IMG/VR virus record: IMGVR_UViG_3300010354_000633
Coordinates: 1 to 24,415 of that record
Direction: 5' to 3' (one strand)
Length of the DNA stretch: 24,415 nucleotides
Origin: a virus
Each line of letters opens with the position of its first letter. The stretch's first letter is position 1. Of the stretch, positions 1 through 7,606 are shown one piece after another. The translations under genes were made by a program, and so were the position numbers. A model generated the notes under the pieces. That model made no database searches. It was not told the origin of the DNA and was given only the letters and a program-made list of their open reading frames with translations.

Positions 1-116
1 TGAACTCTTATTACATTTTTATCGGTATCGACAGTAACTTCAGCCAAAGCACCAGTAAACGAAGCATGTTCTTGCTCAGTTCCTTTTCTGAGTTGAACTC
101 GTTTTGTGTTTGCCAT
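1..116 (-). CDS. Tail fibre protein, N-terminal fragment (runs off window)
   Basis: Only the first 38 codons lie inside the window; the gene continues past base 1. The product begins MANTKRVQLRKGTEQEHASF, then reads TGALAEVTVDTDKNVIRV. This 'QLRKGT..EHASFTGA.AE.TVDT' block is the N-terminal module I know from many marine phage tail fibres and from Mtd-type tropism determinants, where it forms the attachment end of the fibre. The rest of the protein, including any host-binding tip, is not visible. The ATG lies 28 bases below the stop of the 1617-aa gene. No good Shine-Dalgarno sequence is seen before it, but a GATAAATA late-promoter motif lies 23 bases upstream and overlaps the previous stop codon. 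Fibre assignment is by family resemblance; specificity is unknown. Confidence 0.72.
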   Translation of the reverse strand, partial: MANTKRVQLRKGTEQEHASFTGALAEVTVDTDKNVIRV

Positions 117-138
117 TTACATAGAGATTGTATATCTT

Positions 139-146
139 TATTTATC
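139..146 (-). promoter_or_regulatory. Late promoter motif GATAAATA
   Basis: The minus strand reads GATAAATA, a match to NATAAATA, the form I recall for T4-like cyanophage late promoters, and one base from the T4 late consensus TATAAATA. It overlaps the stop codon of the 1617-aa gene and lies 23 bases before the tail-fibre ATG at 116, giving a leader of only about 15 nt. T4-type late promoters have no -35 box, so this octamer is the whole visible signal. The position before a gene start supports it; activity is inferred. Confidence 0.5.
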
Positions 147-3100
147 AAATTATGTATATTCTTATAGGTTTTGGTGAATCATATTCCACATATCTATCTA
201 TAGAAGAACCAACAAACTGTGATTGGGTGAATCCATTGTATCCAGCATAAACAAAGTTTTCTTTAGATGCACCAGATAGTCTGAATAGAATTTGAGTTCT
301 ATCGTATGGAACAACTCTTGCAATCCCTGCTGACTGGAATCCAAATATTCTTCCTGTTCCACGATATGTCTCTGTATGTTTCTCCTCTGCATTTCCTGTA
401 AATTTGAACAGGTTGGTTGCTGATGGTGAGAAAGTAACAGACTCTGTTTTGCTGACAATAGCAAATAGAGATCCAGAACCAATATAGGTTGCAGGTATTG
501 CAGATTCTTTTGCCGAACCTGTAATTCTGAATAGTCCACCAGCAGAACTGACAACAGCAGAAGATTCTGAAGTTCCAACAAACGCAAAGATAGAACCAGA
601 ACCAGCATAACTCTTTGCTTTTCTCTCACCAGCATTTCCAACAAAGTCAAATAGTGCTGTTGATTTTCCTGGAGTAAACGATACTCGTTCTGCTCCACCA
701 CCAAATCCAAACAGAGTACCTGTTGTGGTCCAGTTTGTATTTCTTTCTGTTTTTGCCTGACCACCAAATTTGAAGAGTTTTGTTTGTAATGGTGGAACGG
801 CAGTATAAGATTCTGTAGCACTAATGAATATAACTTTTCCGTTGATGTCCAGAATGGAATCTTTCGAACGGAATCTGATAAGACCAGAACCAGTGTAAGA
901 TTCTGTATTTCTTTCTGTTGCAGATCCAGAGAATTTGAATAGAGATGTTTTTCTTTCAACAGAACTTGTCGATTCAGTCTTGCTAACGAATGTAAAGAGT
1001 GAACCAGAACCAACGTGTGCGTAAGAATTATTAACAGAACCAGAACCAGTAATTCTAAACAGTGTTTTGAACTCTGGAAGTCTTCTTCCAGTAGATTCTG
1101 CTGCTCCTGTGAATCCAAAGATACGTCCAGAACCAACGTAGTTTTCTGTATTCTTTTCTTCTGCGGAACCAAATAGTGTAGTTTTTCCAGAACCAATATG
1201 CTTGAGTCTGGCTATTATGTTTGCAGTTCCAGAAAGTTTTGAGGATGTGGAACCAATATAAGATTCGGTATTCTTCTCAACCGCAGAACCAACAAACTTA
1301 AATAGAGCACCAGTAACTGGAGGTCTACTAATTGCAACTGTAGTTGATGCATTGAATCCAAATAGTGAACCAGAACCAACATATGGTCTTGTTCTTGCTG
1401 TTTCTGCACTTCCAAGAACATTAATAGTTCCTTCACCAACATGAACTGGTTTGGTCTGTGTTCTTGCATTTCCAGCAAGAGTAATTGAACCAGAACCAAC
1501 TTCTGTATATTGGAAGAACAGAGTAACAACACCAGATGCTCTGAGTAGAGCACCTTTGGTTTTTGGAACACTTGTTGTACTTTCAATTCCAGAAATATAA
1601 CGTTGCTTATCACGAGAATCAAGTCCAGAAACTTTTTGTCTAAGGTTAAATGAACCTCCACCAACTTCAGTGAGGGTAAATCCAATAGATGCTGCTCCAC
1701 TGAATTTAAACAGTGGACCTGCTACATCTAATGCACCAGACAGTACTGCTGCAGATCCACCAAATGCAAATAGTGAACCAGAACCAACGTAGTTTTCTGT
1801 ATTCTTCTCTTCTGCAGAACCAGTAAACTTGAATAGTCCAGTAGTAACACTGGAAATGGAACGTGATTCTGTTTTGCTGACGAATGTAAAGAGTGAACCA
1901 GAACCAACATAGGATTCTGTATTTCTTTCAACTGCAGAACCAAAGAATTTAAAGAGTCCTGTAGTAGATGGTGCGTTGCTGGATACTTCTGTAGCACCAG
2001 TGAACGCAAAGAGTGAACCAGAACCAACATAAGATTCTGTATTCTTCTCTACTACAGAACCAGAGAACTTGAATAGTACTGTCTTCTCTTCTACCTTTCT
2101 TATAGATTCAGTAGAACTAATGAACGTGAAGAGAGAACCAGATCCAATGTGTGGAGCAGGAACAACAGATTCAAATACAGAACCAAAGAATTTAAAGAGT
2201 CCTGTGGTTGATGGTGCATTGCTGGATACTTCTGTAGCACCAGTAAATGCGAAGATGCGTCCAGAACCAACATAAGATTCTGTATTCTTCTCTACTAGAG
2301 AACCAGTAAATCTGAATGTACCAGAACCAACTTCTGGTGCTGGTACAATTGCTTCTTGACCGTTGACCGAGATAAAGAGTGAGCCAGAACCAACATGACC
2401 AAGAGTTGCCTTTGGTATTGCAGATCCGTATATTTTGAAGAGTCCTTGTGGATTCTCTTTTGCTGCTGATGTAAATGTTGCACCAGTAAATGCAAATAGT
2501 GAACCAGAACCAAAATAGGATTCTGTATTTCTTTCGACTGCAGAACCAGTGAACTTGAATAGTCCACTTCCAGGTGGAATAGTTGGAACTACTGCTTCTG
2601 CACCACCAGTAAATGCAAATAGTGAACCAGAACCAACGTGAGTGAGACTGAATCTAATTCTTGCAGTGCTTCTTCTTGTGATGTTGATAGTTCCATCACC
2701 AGCATAACCAAATGACCTTACTTCTGTTGGTGGTCCAGATACAACTCTTACAAATCCATTACCAACATGGCTGAGTGCTGCCTGAATTCTAGCGGTATCA
2801 CTAGTACTGAATCTCAGTACACCATATGGGAATCTATTTACATTATCTGTAATGTAACCATAATCAACCTTCTGGTTTCCATAATTTGTAGGTTGAGTAA
2901 TGTAACCATAATCATCATCACTTGTATGAATTTCAGAAACAAATCCATAATCTAAACCTTCAATGGTTACGATTGATAATTCATTGTAATCATAAGTAAC
3001 TTTTTCTGCATGACCAACAAATCCAAAGAGTGAACCAGAACCAACATAGTTTTCTGCACTCTTCTCGACCGCAGAACCAGTGAACTTGAATAGTCCAGAT

Positions 3101-4998
3101 GTTGCTGGTCTGGATACTTTAGAGTCTGCAGCACCAGTAAATGCGAATAGTGAACCAGAACCAATATGTGGTGCTGGTGCAATAGAATCTTTTGCAGAAC
3201 CAGAGAATCTAAAGAGATTTGTTGACTCTTGTTTTGCACCAATAGACTCTGCAGAACCAGTAAATGCGAATAGTGAACCAGAACCAATTTGAGATAGGGA
3301 TGCTTTTGGTTCTGCACTTCCACCAAGAACAAATTGACCAGAACCTTTGTGAATTGGTAGTACAAAGATTCTTGCATTTCCAGATACTGAAATTTCAACA
3401 GTACCAGGAATTGCTGGTGATTGGACGATTTCAGTTAGTGATGATAGTTTTAGTTTTCCGAATGGGAATATATTATCTGTTTCTGTTATGAGTCCATAAT
3501 CAATATTATTCCATGGTTTTTGTGGACTTACTATCTCGGATATTAGTCCATAATCATCATCACTTGTATGAATCTCAGAAACAAATCCATAATCTAAACC
3601 TTCAATAGTTACTACAGAAGATTCGTTATAGTCATAAGTAACTCTTTCCGCATGACCAACGAATCCGAATAGTGAACCAGAACCAATATAGTTTTCTGCA
3701 TTCTTTTCTTCTGCAGAACCAGAGAATCTGAATATGTTTGGTTCTGCCTTTGTAATAATAACTCTTGATAGACCAGCACCAGTAAATCCAAAAATACGAC
3801 CAGAACCAATATGTGGTGCTGGTGCAATAGAGTCTGCAACGGAACCAGAGAATTTAAAGAGATTTGTGGACTCTTGTTTTGCACCAATAGACTCTGCAGA
3901 ACCAGTGAATGCAAATAAGGAACCAGAACCAACTTGTAGTAAAGATGCTTTTGGTTCTGCACTTCCACCAAGAACGAATTGTCCAGAACCCTTATGAATT
4001 GGAAGTACAAAGATTCTTGCGGAACCAAATATTGAGATTCCATCAACACCAAATATTGATGGTGATTGAGCAATTTTGGTTAGTGATGATAGTTTTAGTT
4101 TTCCGAATGGAAGTCTAGTATCATCGTCAATAATAAATCCATAATCAATATTATTCCATGGTTTCTGTGGACTTACTATCTCAGATATTAATCCGAAGTC
4201 ATCGTCATCTACATGCGACTCCGCAATAAATCCGTAATCAATTCCTTCTGGTATTACTACAGAGGATTCGTTATAGTCATAAGCAACTCTTTCTGCATGT
4301 CCAACAAATCCAAATAGATTTCCTGAACCAACGTAGTTTTCTGTATTCTTTTCTGCCGCAGAACCAGAGAACCTGAATATATTTGTTTCTGCTTTTGTAA
4401 TAATAACTCTTGAGAGACCAGCACCAGTAAATGCAGAGAATGTGCCAGTAGTATTGTAATTTCCTCTTGAGAATGCATGAAAAGCACCACCAGAGAAATT
4501 AATCGAACGTTTAATTCCTTCTGATGGTGCGTTGGTGGTAGCATAAACTGCCCCACTGAATCCAAATAGTTTTCCAGACCCAGATTGATATGCAACTCTG
4601 GAATTCTGAGACTCTCCAAGTCCTCGAATCCTTCCAGAACCGACATGTATTGGTAAAACGTATATCTTTGCCTTTCCTTGAACAAGAAATGTTATTCCAC
4701 CAACACTTCTTCTTACTAGACTTACATCTGCAAATTCTGTAGATATACTTAGTTTTCCGAAAGGAACATTACTGCTGAGAATTGTAATAGTTCCATAATC
4801 AAACTTCTGCTCTTCAGAAGTTATTTCATCAGTAATTAATCCAAAATCATCATAATAACTAAAAATTTCAGTAATTAAACCATAATCTTCACTACCAAAA
4901 GAAACAATGGAACTTGTGTTATACGAAAAAATACCCCTCTCTTCCGATGAACCAGAAGAGAGAGAAGTATTAGTTCCAGTATAACTAAATACTGCCAT
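145..4998 (-). CDS. Giant glycine-rich repeat protein, probable tail fibre or adhesin (1617 aa)
   Basis: I do not recognise a named family. Almost the whole protein is repeats. Residues 38-682 hold three super-repeats of about 215 residues, each opening with an acidic block of DYG/DFG motifs (for example DYGFVSEIHTSDDDYGLISE) that ends in PFGKLKLSS. Throughout, about 60 short units of ~20 residues follow patterns such as GSGSLFAFTGSAE and TGLFKFSGSAVEKNTESY; the EKNTESY-like tail occurs about 13 times. Alternating aromatic and small residues suggest short beta-strands stacked in a fibre. There is no signal peptide or membrane segment and cysteine is absent or rare. The start has a strong AGAGGG at 5004-5009, 5 nt before the ATG. 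The gene sits behind a terminator and its own promoter-like motif and just before a tail-fibre gene, which fits a fibre, adhesin or decoration role; that role is inferred. Confidence 0.8.
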   Translation of the reverse strand: MAVFSYTGTNTSLSSGSSEERGIFSYNTSSIVSFGSEDYGLITEIFSYYDDFGLITDEITSEEQKFDYGTITILSSNVPFGKLSISTEFADVSLVRRSVGGITFLVQGKAKIYVLPIHVGSGRIRGLGESQNSRVAYQSGSGKLFGFSGAVYATTNAPSEGIKRSINFSGGAFHAFSRGNYNTTGTFSAFTGAGLSRVIITKAETNIFRFSGSAAEKNTENYVGSGNLFGFVGHAERVAYDYNESSVVIPEGIDYGFIAESHVDDDDFGLISEIVSPQKPWNNIDYGFIIDDDTRLPFGKLKLSSLTKIAQSPSIFGVDGISIFGSARIFVLPIHKGSGQFVLGGSAEPKASLLQVGSGSLFAFTGSAESIGAKQESTNLFKFSGSVADSIAPAPHIGSGRIFGFTGAGLSRVIITKAEPNIFRFSGSAEEKNAENYIGSGSLFGFVGHAERVTYDYNESSVVTIEGLDYGFVSEIHTSDDDYGLISEIVSPQKPWNNIDYGLITETDNIFPFGKLKLSSLTEIVQSPAIPGTVEISVSGNARIFVLPIHKGSGQFVLGGSAEPKASLSQIGSGSLFAFTGSAESIGAKQESTNLFRFSGSAKDSIAPAPHIGSGSLFAFTGAADSKVSRPATSGLFKFTGSAVEKSAENYVGSGSLFGFVGHAEKVTYDYNELSIVTIEGLDYGFVSEIHTSDDDYGYITQPTNYGNQKVDYGYITDNVNRFPYGVLRFSTSDTARIQAALSHVGNGFVRVVSGPPTEVRSFGYAGDGTINITRRSTARIRFSLTHVGSGSLFAFTGGAEAVVPTIPPGSGLFKFTGSAVERNTESYFGSGSLFAFTGATFTSAAKENPQGLFKIYGSAIPKATLGHVGSGSLFISVNGQEAIVPAPEVGSGTFRFTGSLVEKNTESYVGSGRIFAFTGATEVSSNAPSTTGLFKFFGSVFESVVPAPHIGSGSLFTFISSTESIRKVEEKTVLFKFSGSVVEKNTESYVGSGSLFAFTGATEVSSNAPSTTGLFKFFGSAVERNTESYVGSGSLFTFVSKTESRSISSVTTGLFKFTGSAEEKNTENYVGSGSLFAFGGSAAVLSGALDVAGPLFKFSGAASIGFTLTEVGGGSFNLRQKVSGLDSRDKQRYISGIESTTSVPKTKGALLRASGVVTLFFQYTEVGSGSITLAGNARTQTKPVHVGEGTINVLGSAETARTRPYVGSGSLFGFNASTTVAISRPPVTGALFKFVGSAVEKNTESYIGSTSSKLSGTANIIARLKHIGSGKTTLFGSAEEKNTENYVGSGRIFGFTGAAESTGRRLPEFKTLFRITGSGSVNNSYAHVGSGSLFTFVSKTESTSSVERKTSLFKFSGSATERNTESYTGSGLIRFRSKDSILDINGKVIFISATESYTAVPPLQTKLFKFGGQAKTERNTNWTTTGTLFGFGGGAERVSFTPGKSTALFDFVGNAGERKAKSYAGSGSIFAFVGTSESSAVVSSAGGLFRITGSAKESAIPATYIGSGSLFAIVSKTESVTFSPSATNLFKFTGNAEEKHTETYRGTGRIFGFQSAGIARVVPYDRTQILFRLSGASKENFVYAGYNGFTQSQFVGSSIDRYVEYDSPKPIRIYII
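300..2790 (-). repeat. Array of ~20-residue glycine/phenylalanine repeat units
   Basis: This is the part of the 1617-aa gene (from about residue 737 on) that contains only short units and no DYG blocks. Units alternate between a 'GSGSLFAFTGATE' type and a 'TGLFKFFGSAVE' type, so a pair spans about 40 residues or 120 nt. Some pairs are nearly identical in DNA: around 1960-2055 and 2195-2290 both encode GATEVSSNAPSTTGLFKFFGS followed by a similar tail. Boundaries are approximate. Confidence 0.8.
2953..3594 (-). repeat. Super-repeat copy 3 (~214 residues)
   Basis: Residues 469-682 of the 1617-aa protein. The copy starts at the DYG of EGLDYGFVSEIHTSDDDYG, runs through SPQKPWNNIDYGLITE and FPFGKLKLSS, then through seven short glycine units ending in GSGSLFGFVGHAEKVTYDYN. 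A fourth DYG block (residues 683 to about 727) follows at the next period but lacks the PQKPWNN segment and leads into the short-unit array. Confidence 0.8.
3595..4239 (-). repeat. Super-repeat copy 2 (~215 residues)
   Basis: Residues 254-468 of the 1617-aa protein. It has the same order as copy 3: DYGFIAE, DDDDFGLISEIV, SPQKPWNNIDYG, PFGKLKLSS, an ARIFVLPIHKGSGQF unit, then short units ending in the GHAERVTYDYNESS junction. The DNA at about 3495-3690 is close to that at 4140-4335, so the copies are similar in nucleotides as well as in protein. Confidence 0.8.
4240..4887 (-). repeat. Super-repeat copy 1 (~216 residues, most diverged)
   Basis: Residues 38-253 of the 1617-aa protein. It begins DYGLITEIFSYYDDFGLITD and keeps the DYG...PFGKLSIS plan, but lacks the SPQKPWNN segment of copies 2 and 3. 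Its short units are more varied (GSGKLFGFSGA, TTGTFSAFTGAGLSRV). It ends in GHAERVAYDYNESS, the same junction that closes the other copies. Confidence 0.72.
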
Positions 4999-5041
4999 TA
5001 TTTCCCTCTATTTTATGAAATCATTGATGTCCATTAACAAA

Positions 5042-5049
5042 AATTTATA
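5042..5049 (-). promoter_or_regulatory. Late promoter-like motif TATAAATT
   Basis: The minus strand reads TATAAATT, one base from the T4 late consensus TATAAATA. It lies just past the terminator hairpin at 5061-5082 and 44 bases before the ATG of the 1617-aa gene. A promoter is expected here, because the terminator would otherwise cut that gene off from upstream transcription. The octamer is imperfect and AT-rich sequence makes chance matches common. Confidence 0.45.
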
Positions 5050-5051
5050 AG

Positions 5052-5082
5052 AAAAAATAAGGGGATTACAAACGCAATCCCC
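5052..5082 (-). terminator. Rho-independent terminator after the 459-aa gene
   Basis: The minus strand reads GGGGATT, loop GCGTTTGT, AATCCCC, then TTATTTTTTC. That is a perfect 7-bp stem with four G-C pairs at its base, an 8-nt loop and a T-rich tract directly after it. It lies 28 bases beyond the stop of the 459-aa gene at 5110. The T-tract adjoins the stem only on the minus strand, matching the direction of all genes here. It should end or reduce read-through into the 1617-aa repeat gene. Confidence 0.82.
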
Positions 5083-5109
5083 ACATAACAAAAATATTTT
5101 TTTAGTAAA

Positions 5110-6489
5110 TCAGTCGAGGCTGATATTGAGAGTAACCTTAATTTGGTCTCCGTTGTTCTGAATGTTGTAAGGACCATTTGTGAATCTTTCAGCAAACATG
5201 ATGCTGCTGTAAAGAGTTGCACTTCCTACACCAGAGAGTGCTGGTGAAGTTCTAAATGTATTTGCGTCTGTTGTTTCAAAAACTGTATATGTTGATGATG
5301 GAGTGGTTGTATTTCCAGTTCCTGCTGCAATGTAAATTACATCTCCTGGTACAAGACCATGTGATGGTGCAGTTACTTCACTGAAGTTGAAGTAAATTGT
5401 AGCACCAGTAGCAGCCTGAACGTTGTTTACTAGGTTGTTACTTAGATAGACAATTCTCTGACTCTCATCAAAACCAGTAACTAAAGTATTTTCTGGAATT
5501 GCATTAACTTCACCAACAACGTTTCCATGAGTTACTGCCATACCAACAGTAATGTTTTCTCCAACATTTTCTGTAAACGTTACGATTCCAGTAACTGTTG
5601 TTGTATTTGCTTTGTCTAATACGATTCTATTGGTTCCTGCAACACCAACTACTCTTGCACCTAAAGCAATTCCTGTTCCAACAACTCTTTGGTTTGTTGT
5701 GATTCCTGTTGGGGAATCTACATCAACTGAGAAATATCCAGTAGAACCAACACCTGTTGGACTGTACTTCTTGTCAAAGAGGGTAACAAAGTTTCTACCA
5801 ATGGTTCCAGTAGTTTGTGTCTTTGCTACTGCTACTGCTGTAGAAACTGTTGCTGCATCCTGAACACCATGAATCTCAACTGGCATGTTATTTGCTCTGA
5901 CCAAGTAATAACCATACTGGTTATTTGCAGCAGAACTAAATGTAAATGTTTGCTCTGGATATGATGCAGTAGTTGTTCCTCTACCAAATGAAAGTGACTG
6001 GTTTAGGAATGTTCCAGTATTAGGAACAGTTAAGACAATTGTGTTACCGTCAATAGCAGCAACGGTAGCACGAGATCCAACTCCACCACCTTCTACATAA
6101 TGACCAACAGCAATATTAGTTGTCGATGAAACTGTAATGGTGTACTGGTTTACTGTTCCTGAACCAGTTGTAGTAACAATTGGATTTACGATAGTTCTTA
6201 CGTTCCAAAGATTACCATTCAAGAGGATACCGTACTGTCTTGAATAATCCTGGTCAAATCTATTATTGATTACTGATGGATATCCATTAGATGGAGCAGT
6301 TCCATACCCAATATTACCAGAAGCATCATATGGCTCATAAAATTTATCCTGAGCAGGAACATCAGATTCCGCTGGGTTGGTATCACTGGAATATAGTTTT
6401 AGAATTAGATTTCTTGGAATTTCATGATTACTATTTACAAGATACCTTAGGGATTGAAGTTCGCCACAATCTGGTACTAATAGTGCCAT
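5110..6489 (-). CDS. Virion structural protein with three 'GTGI' beta modules (459 aa)
   Basis: The N-terminus (MALLVPDCGELQSLRYLVN) and C-terminus (MFAERFTNGPYNIQNNGDQI, then KVTLNISLD) match a structural protein I know from marine T4-like phages. Those homologues are usually shorter. Here the core (YPEQTFTFSS..NQYGYYLVRAN at about 177-200; ERF..GP to the end) is interrupted by three related modules at about residues 125-170, 262-305 and 312-368. Each has the plan 'glycine-rich turn, V.G, .. I.L ..T', for example GTGIALGARVVGVAGTNRIV. The ATG is set by TTAGGAGA at 6498-6505, 8 nt upstream, and a perfect TATAAATA lies 43 bases upstream. A strong terminator follows, so the gene looks like its own late transcription unit. 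The virion role rests on family resemblance; position in the particle is unknown. Confidence 0.8.
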   Translation of the reverse strand: MALLVPDCGELQSLRYLVNSNHEIPRNLILKLYSSDTNPAESDVPAQDKFYEPYDASGNIGYGTAPSNGYPSVINNRFDQDYSRQYGILLNGNLWNVRTIVNPIVTTTGSGTVNQYTITVSSTTNIAVGHYVEGGGVGSRATVAAIDGNTIVLTVPNTGTFLNQSLSFGRGTTTASYPEQTFTFSSAANNQYGYYLVRANNMPVEIHGVQDAATVSTAVAVAKTQTTGTIGRNFVTLFDKKYSPTGVGSTGYFSVDVDSPTGITTNQRVVGTGIALGARVVGVAGTNRIVLDKANTTTVTGIVTFTENVGENITVGMAVTHGNVVGEVNAIPENTLVTGFDESQRIVYLSNNLVNNVQAATGATIYFNFSEVTAPSHGLVPGDVIYIAAGTGNTTTPSSTYTVFETTDANTFRTSPALSGVGSATLYSSIMFAERFTNGPYNIQNNGDQIKVTLNISLD

Positions 6490-6531
6490 TGATAATGTCT
6501 CCTAACTCGTTATTAATTAACTTTATACTCT

Positions 6532-6539
6532 TATTTATA
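6532..6539 (-). promoter_or_regulatory. T4-type late promoter TATAAATA
   Basis: The minus strand carries a perfect TATAAATA, the T4 late promoter consensus. It lies in the 61-base gap between the 235-aa gene and the 459-aa gene, 43 bases before the ATG at 6489, with a strong Shine-Dalgarno (TTAGGAGA, 6498-6505) in between. This is the clearest promoter in the window. Late transcription here would depend on the phage sigma and sliding clamp, as known for T4. Confidence 0.75.
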
Positions 6540-6550
6540 ATATGGAATAA

Positions 6551-7258
6551 TCAAATTTTTAATTTCAAAAATACGGAGCATCTTTGAACTCCAGTGCAAC
6601 TTAAAACATTGAATCTTAAAACATCACCCAATTCTAATTGTTTTGTCCAAGTCGTAAGATTATCATCTTTGTTTTTGTTTTGATTATTTAGTATAGGATA
6701 TTCATTTCCTACAATAGAAGTGAAATTGTTTGGAAAATTACTATAAGATGATTTTTCTATATCAAATGCTATTGTTCCTGTTGTCTCTGATAAAATTGTC
6801 CAAGATTCTAGAGTTCCACTAACATCCAATGTCAAATAACCTTTGTTCCCAGGAGAAATGTCTTGAGAACCATTATCAACCATAAAAACAATCGTTCTGG
6901 TCAAATCTGCAGTGGTTTGCAGTGCTATTCCAGAAAAATTTGCCCCTGCTGCTGGTGGAGCAGTAAATGACAAAGTACTTCCAGATACCTGATAATCAAC
7001 TAAAGGTCTTAATATAATTCCATTAATTGAAATAACTAATTGCTGTTCGTTTGCTGGAGTGTATGGTTGTCCATTAACTGATAACTGAAATAAAGTAGTA
7101 GACCCATTAAACTGAGAAGAAATATTGTCCAATATTAAATTAGTATACTGGATACTTCTTAGTGGAGCTTCGTAATTGACTCCAATATTATATTGGTCCT
7201 CTTGAACTAAATTAACATTAAAATTCGGTGAGGATACTACTACATCATAGTTGCTCAT
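6551..7258 (-). CDS. Structural protein with adhesin-like beta module (235 aa)
   Basis: Two modules known from marine phage virion proteins are visible. Residues about 45-112 read QFNGSTTLFQLSVNG, QQLVISINGIILRPLVDYQV, SGSTLSFTAPPAAGANF, the 'F.G..T.F.L...INGI...P..DY....FT.AP.AG' module often found near tail fibres. The C-terminal half (about 140-235) has 'GTIAFDIEKSSYSNFP ... YPIL ... DDNLTTWTKQLELGDVLRFNV', a block I associate with fibre or accessory virion proteins, and ends with two cysteines in SCTGVQRCSVFLKLKI. The start ATG overlaps the stop of the 111-aa gene by 4 bases (ATGA), with a GGGG 8 nt before it, so the two are coupled. It is likely a baseplate-peripheral or fibre-connector protein; the exact place is unknown. 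Confidence 0.75.
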   Translation of the reverse strand: MSNYDVVVSSPNFNVNLVQEDQYNIGVNYEAPLRSIQYTNLILDNISSQFNGSTTLFQLSVNGQPYTPANEQQLVISINGIILRPLVDYQVSGSTLSFTAPPAAGANFSGIALQTTADLTRTIVFMVDNGSQDISPGNKGYLTLDVSGTLESWTILSETTGTIAFDIEKSSYSNFPNNFTSIVGNEYPILNNQNKNKDDNLTTWTKQLELGDVLRFNVLSCTGVQRCSVFLKLKI

Positions 7259-7590
7259 ATACTAACCCCAGGGGTGACTAAAAGACTTCCTTGAACAACT
7301 CTAGTATTATAATTTGATGGGGATGTTATCACAACATCATAAACATATCTCCCACCTTCCATTAAAGACGTTTCCGATTTACCCATAGAAACCATTATTT
7401 TTCCTTGTGCTCTATCTGGAAAGGAAATTGTAAATGGATATGTTCTTGATGAATATGGACTTTTTTTGATGTAACTTATTGCAGTATAATTGAATAAGTT
7501 CAATCTTGAACCATTTTCATTATAAATCGTAAAAGTGCTTTGGAAATCAGCACCTTGCTCTAGTACTAGATTTATAATCTTAGCAGACAT
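7255..7590 (-). CDS. Small Ig-like beta-sandwich structural protein (111 aa)
   Basis: The sequence follows a pattern I know from small marine phage tail-region proteins: LVLEQGADFQSTFTIYNENG at residues 8-27, LNLFNYTAISYIKKS at 30-44, GKIMVSM at 63-69, GGRYVYDVVI at 79-88, TRVVQGSLLVTPGVSI to the end. This is 'E-Q-G-A-.-F ... L.-L-.-Y-.A ... G-.-Y-.-Y-D-V ... R-.-.-.-G-.-.-.-V-T-P', consistent with an immunoglobulin-like fold. No Shine-Dalgarno is obvious; a GATAAATA motif lies 22 bases before the ATG. Its stop overlaps the next start by 4 bases (ATGA), so it is co-translated with the 235-aa protein. Function beyond being virion-associated is inferred. Confidence 0.75.
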   Translation of the reverse strand: MSAKIINLVLEQGADFQSTFTIYNENGSRLNLFNYTAISYIKKSPYSSRTYPFTISFPDRAQGKIMVSMGKSETSLMEGGRYVYDVVITSPSNYNTRVVQGSLLVTPGVSI

Positions 7591-7606
7591 CGAAAAAAGT
7601 TACTTT

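Noticed and set aside
198-1196. A 332-aa Leu/Val-rich open frame on the minus strand, with further pieces in the same frame up to 4685
   Set aside because: It overlaps the 1617-aa gene fully in another frame, has no ribosome site, and its composition is what a shifted reading of the GSG repeat DNA gives.
300-2790. Regularly spaced short repeats that could suggest a CRISPR array
   Set aside because: The repeats are in frame within one long coding sequence, are imperfect, and lie next to one another without unique spacers; there are no cas genes.
2069-3997. Several plus-strand open frames of 60-90 codons within the repeat gene
   Set aside because: They mirror the repeat units on the opposite strand, lack ribosome sites, and all supported genes run on the minus strand.
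5061-5103. The hairpin as a plus-strand terminator
   Set aside because: On the plus strand the T-run lies about 14 bases past the stem, and no plus-strand gene ends there; the minus-strand T-tract adjoins the stem.
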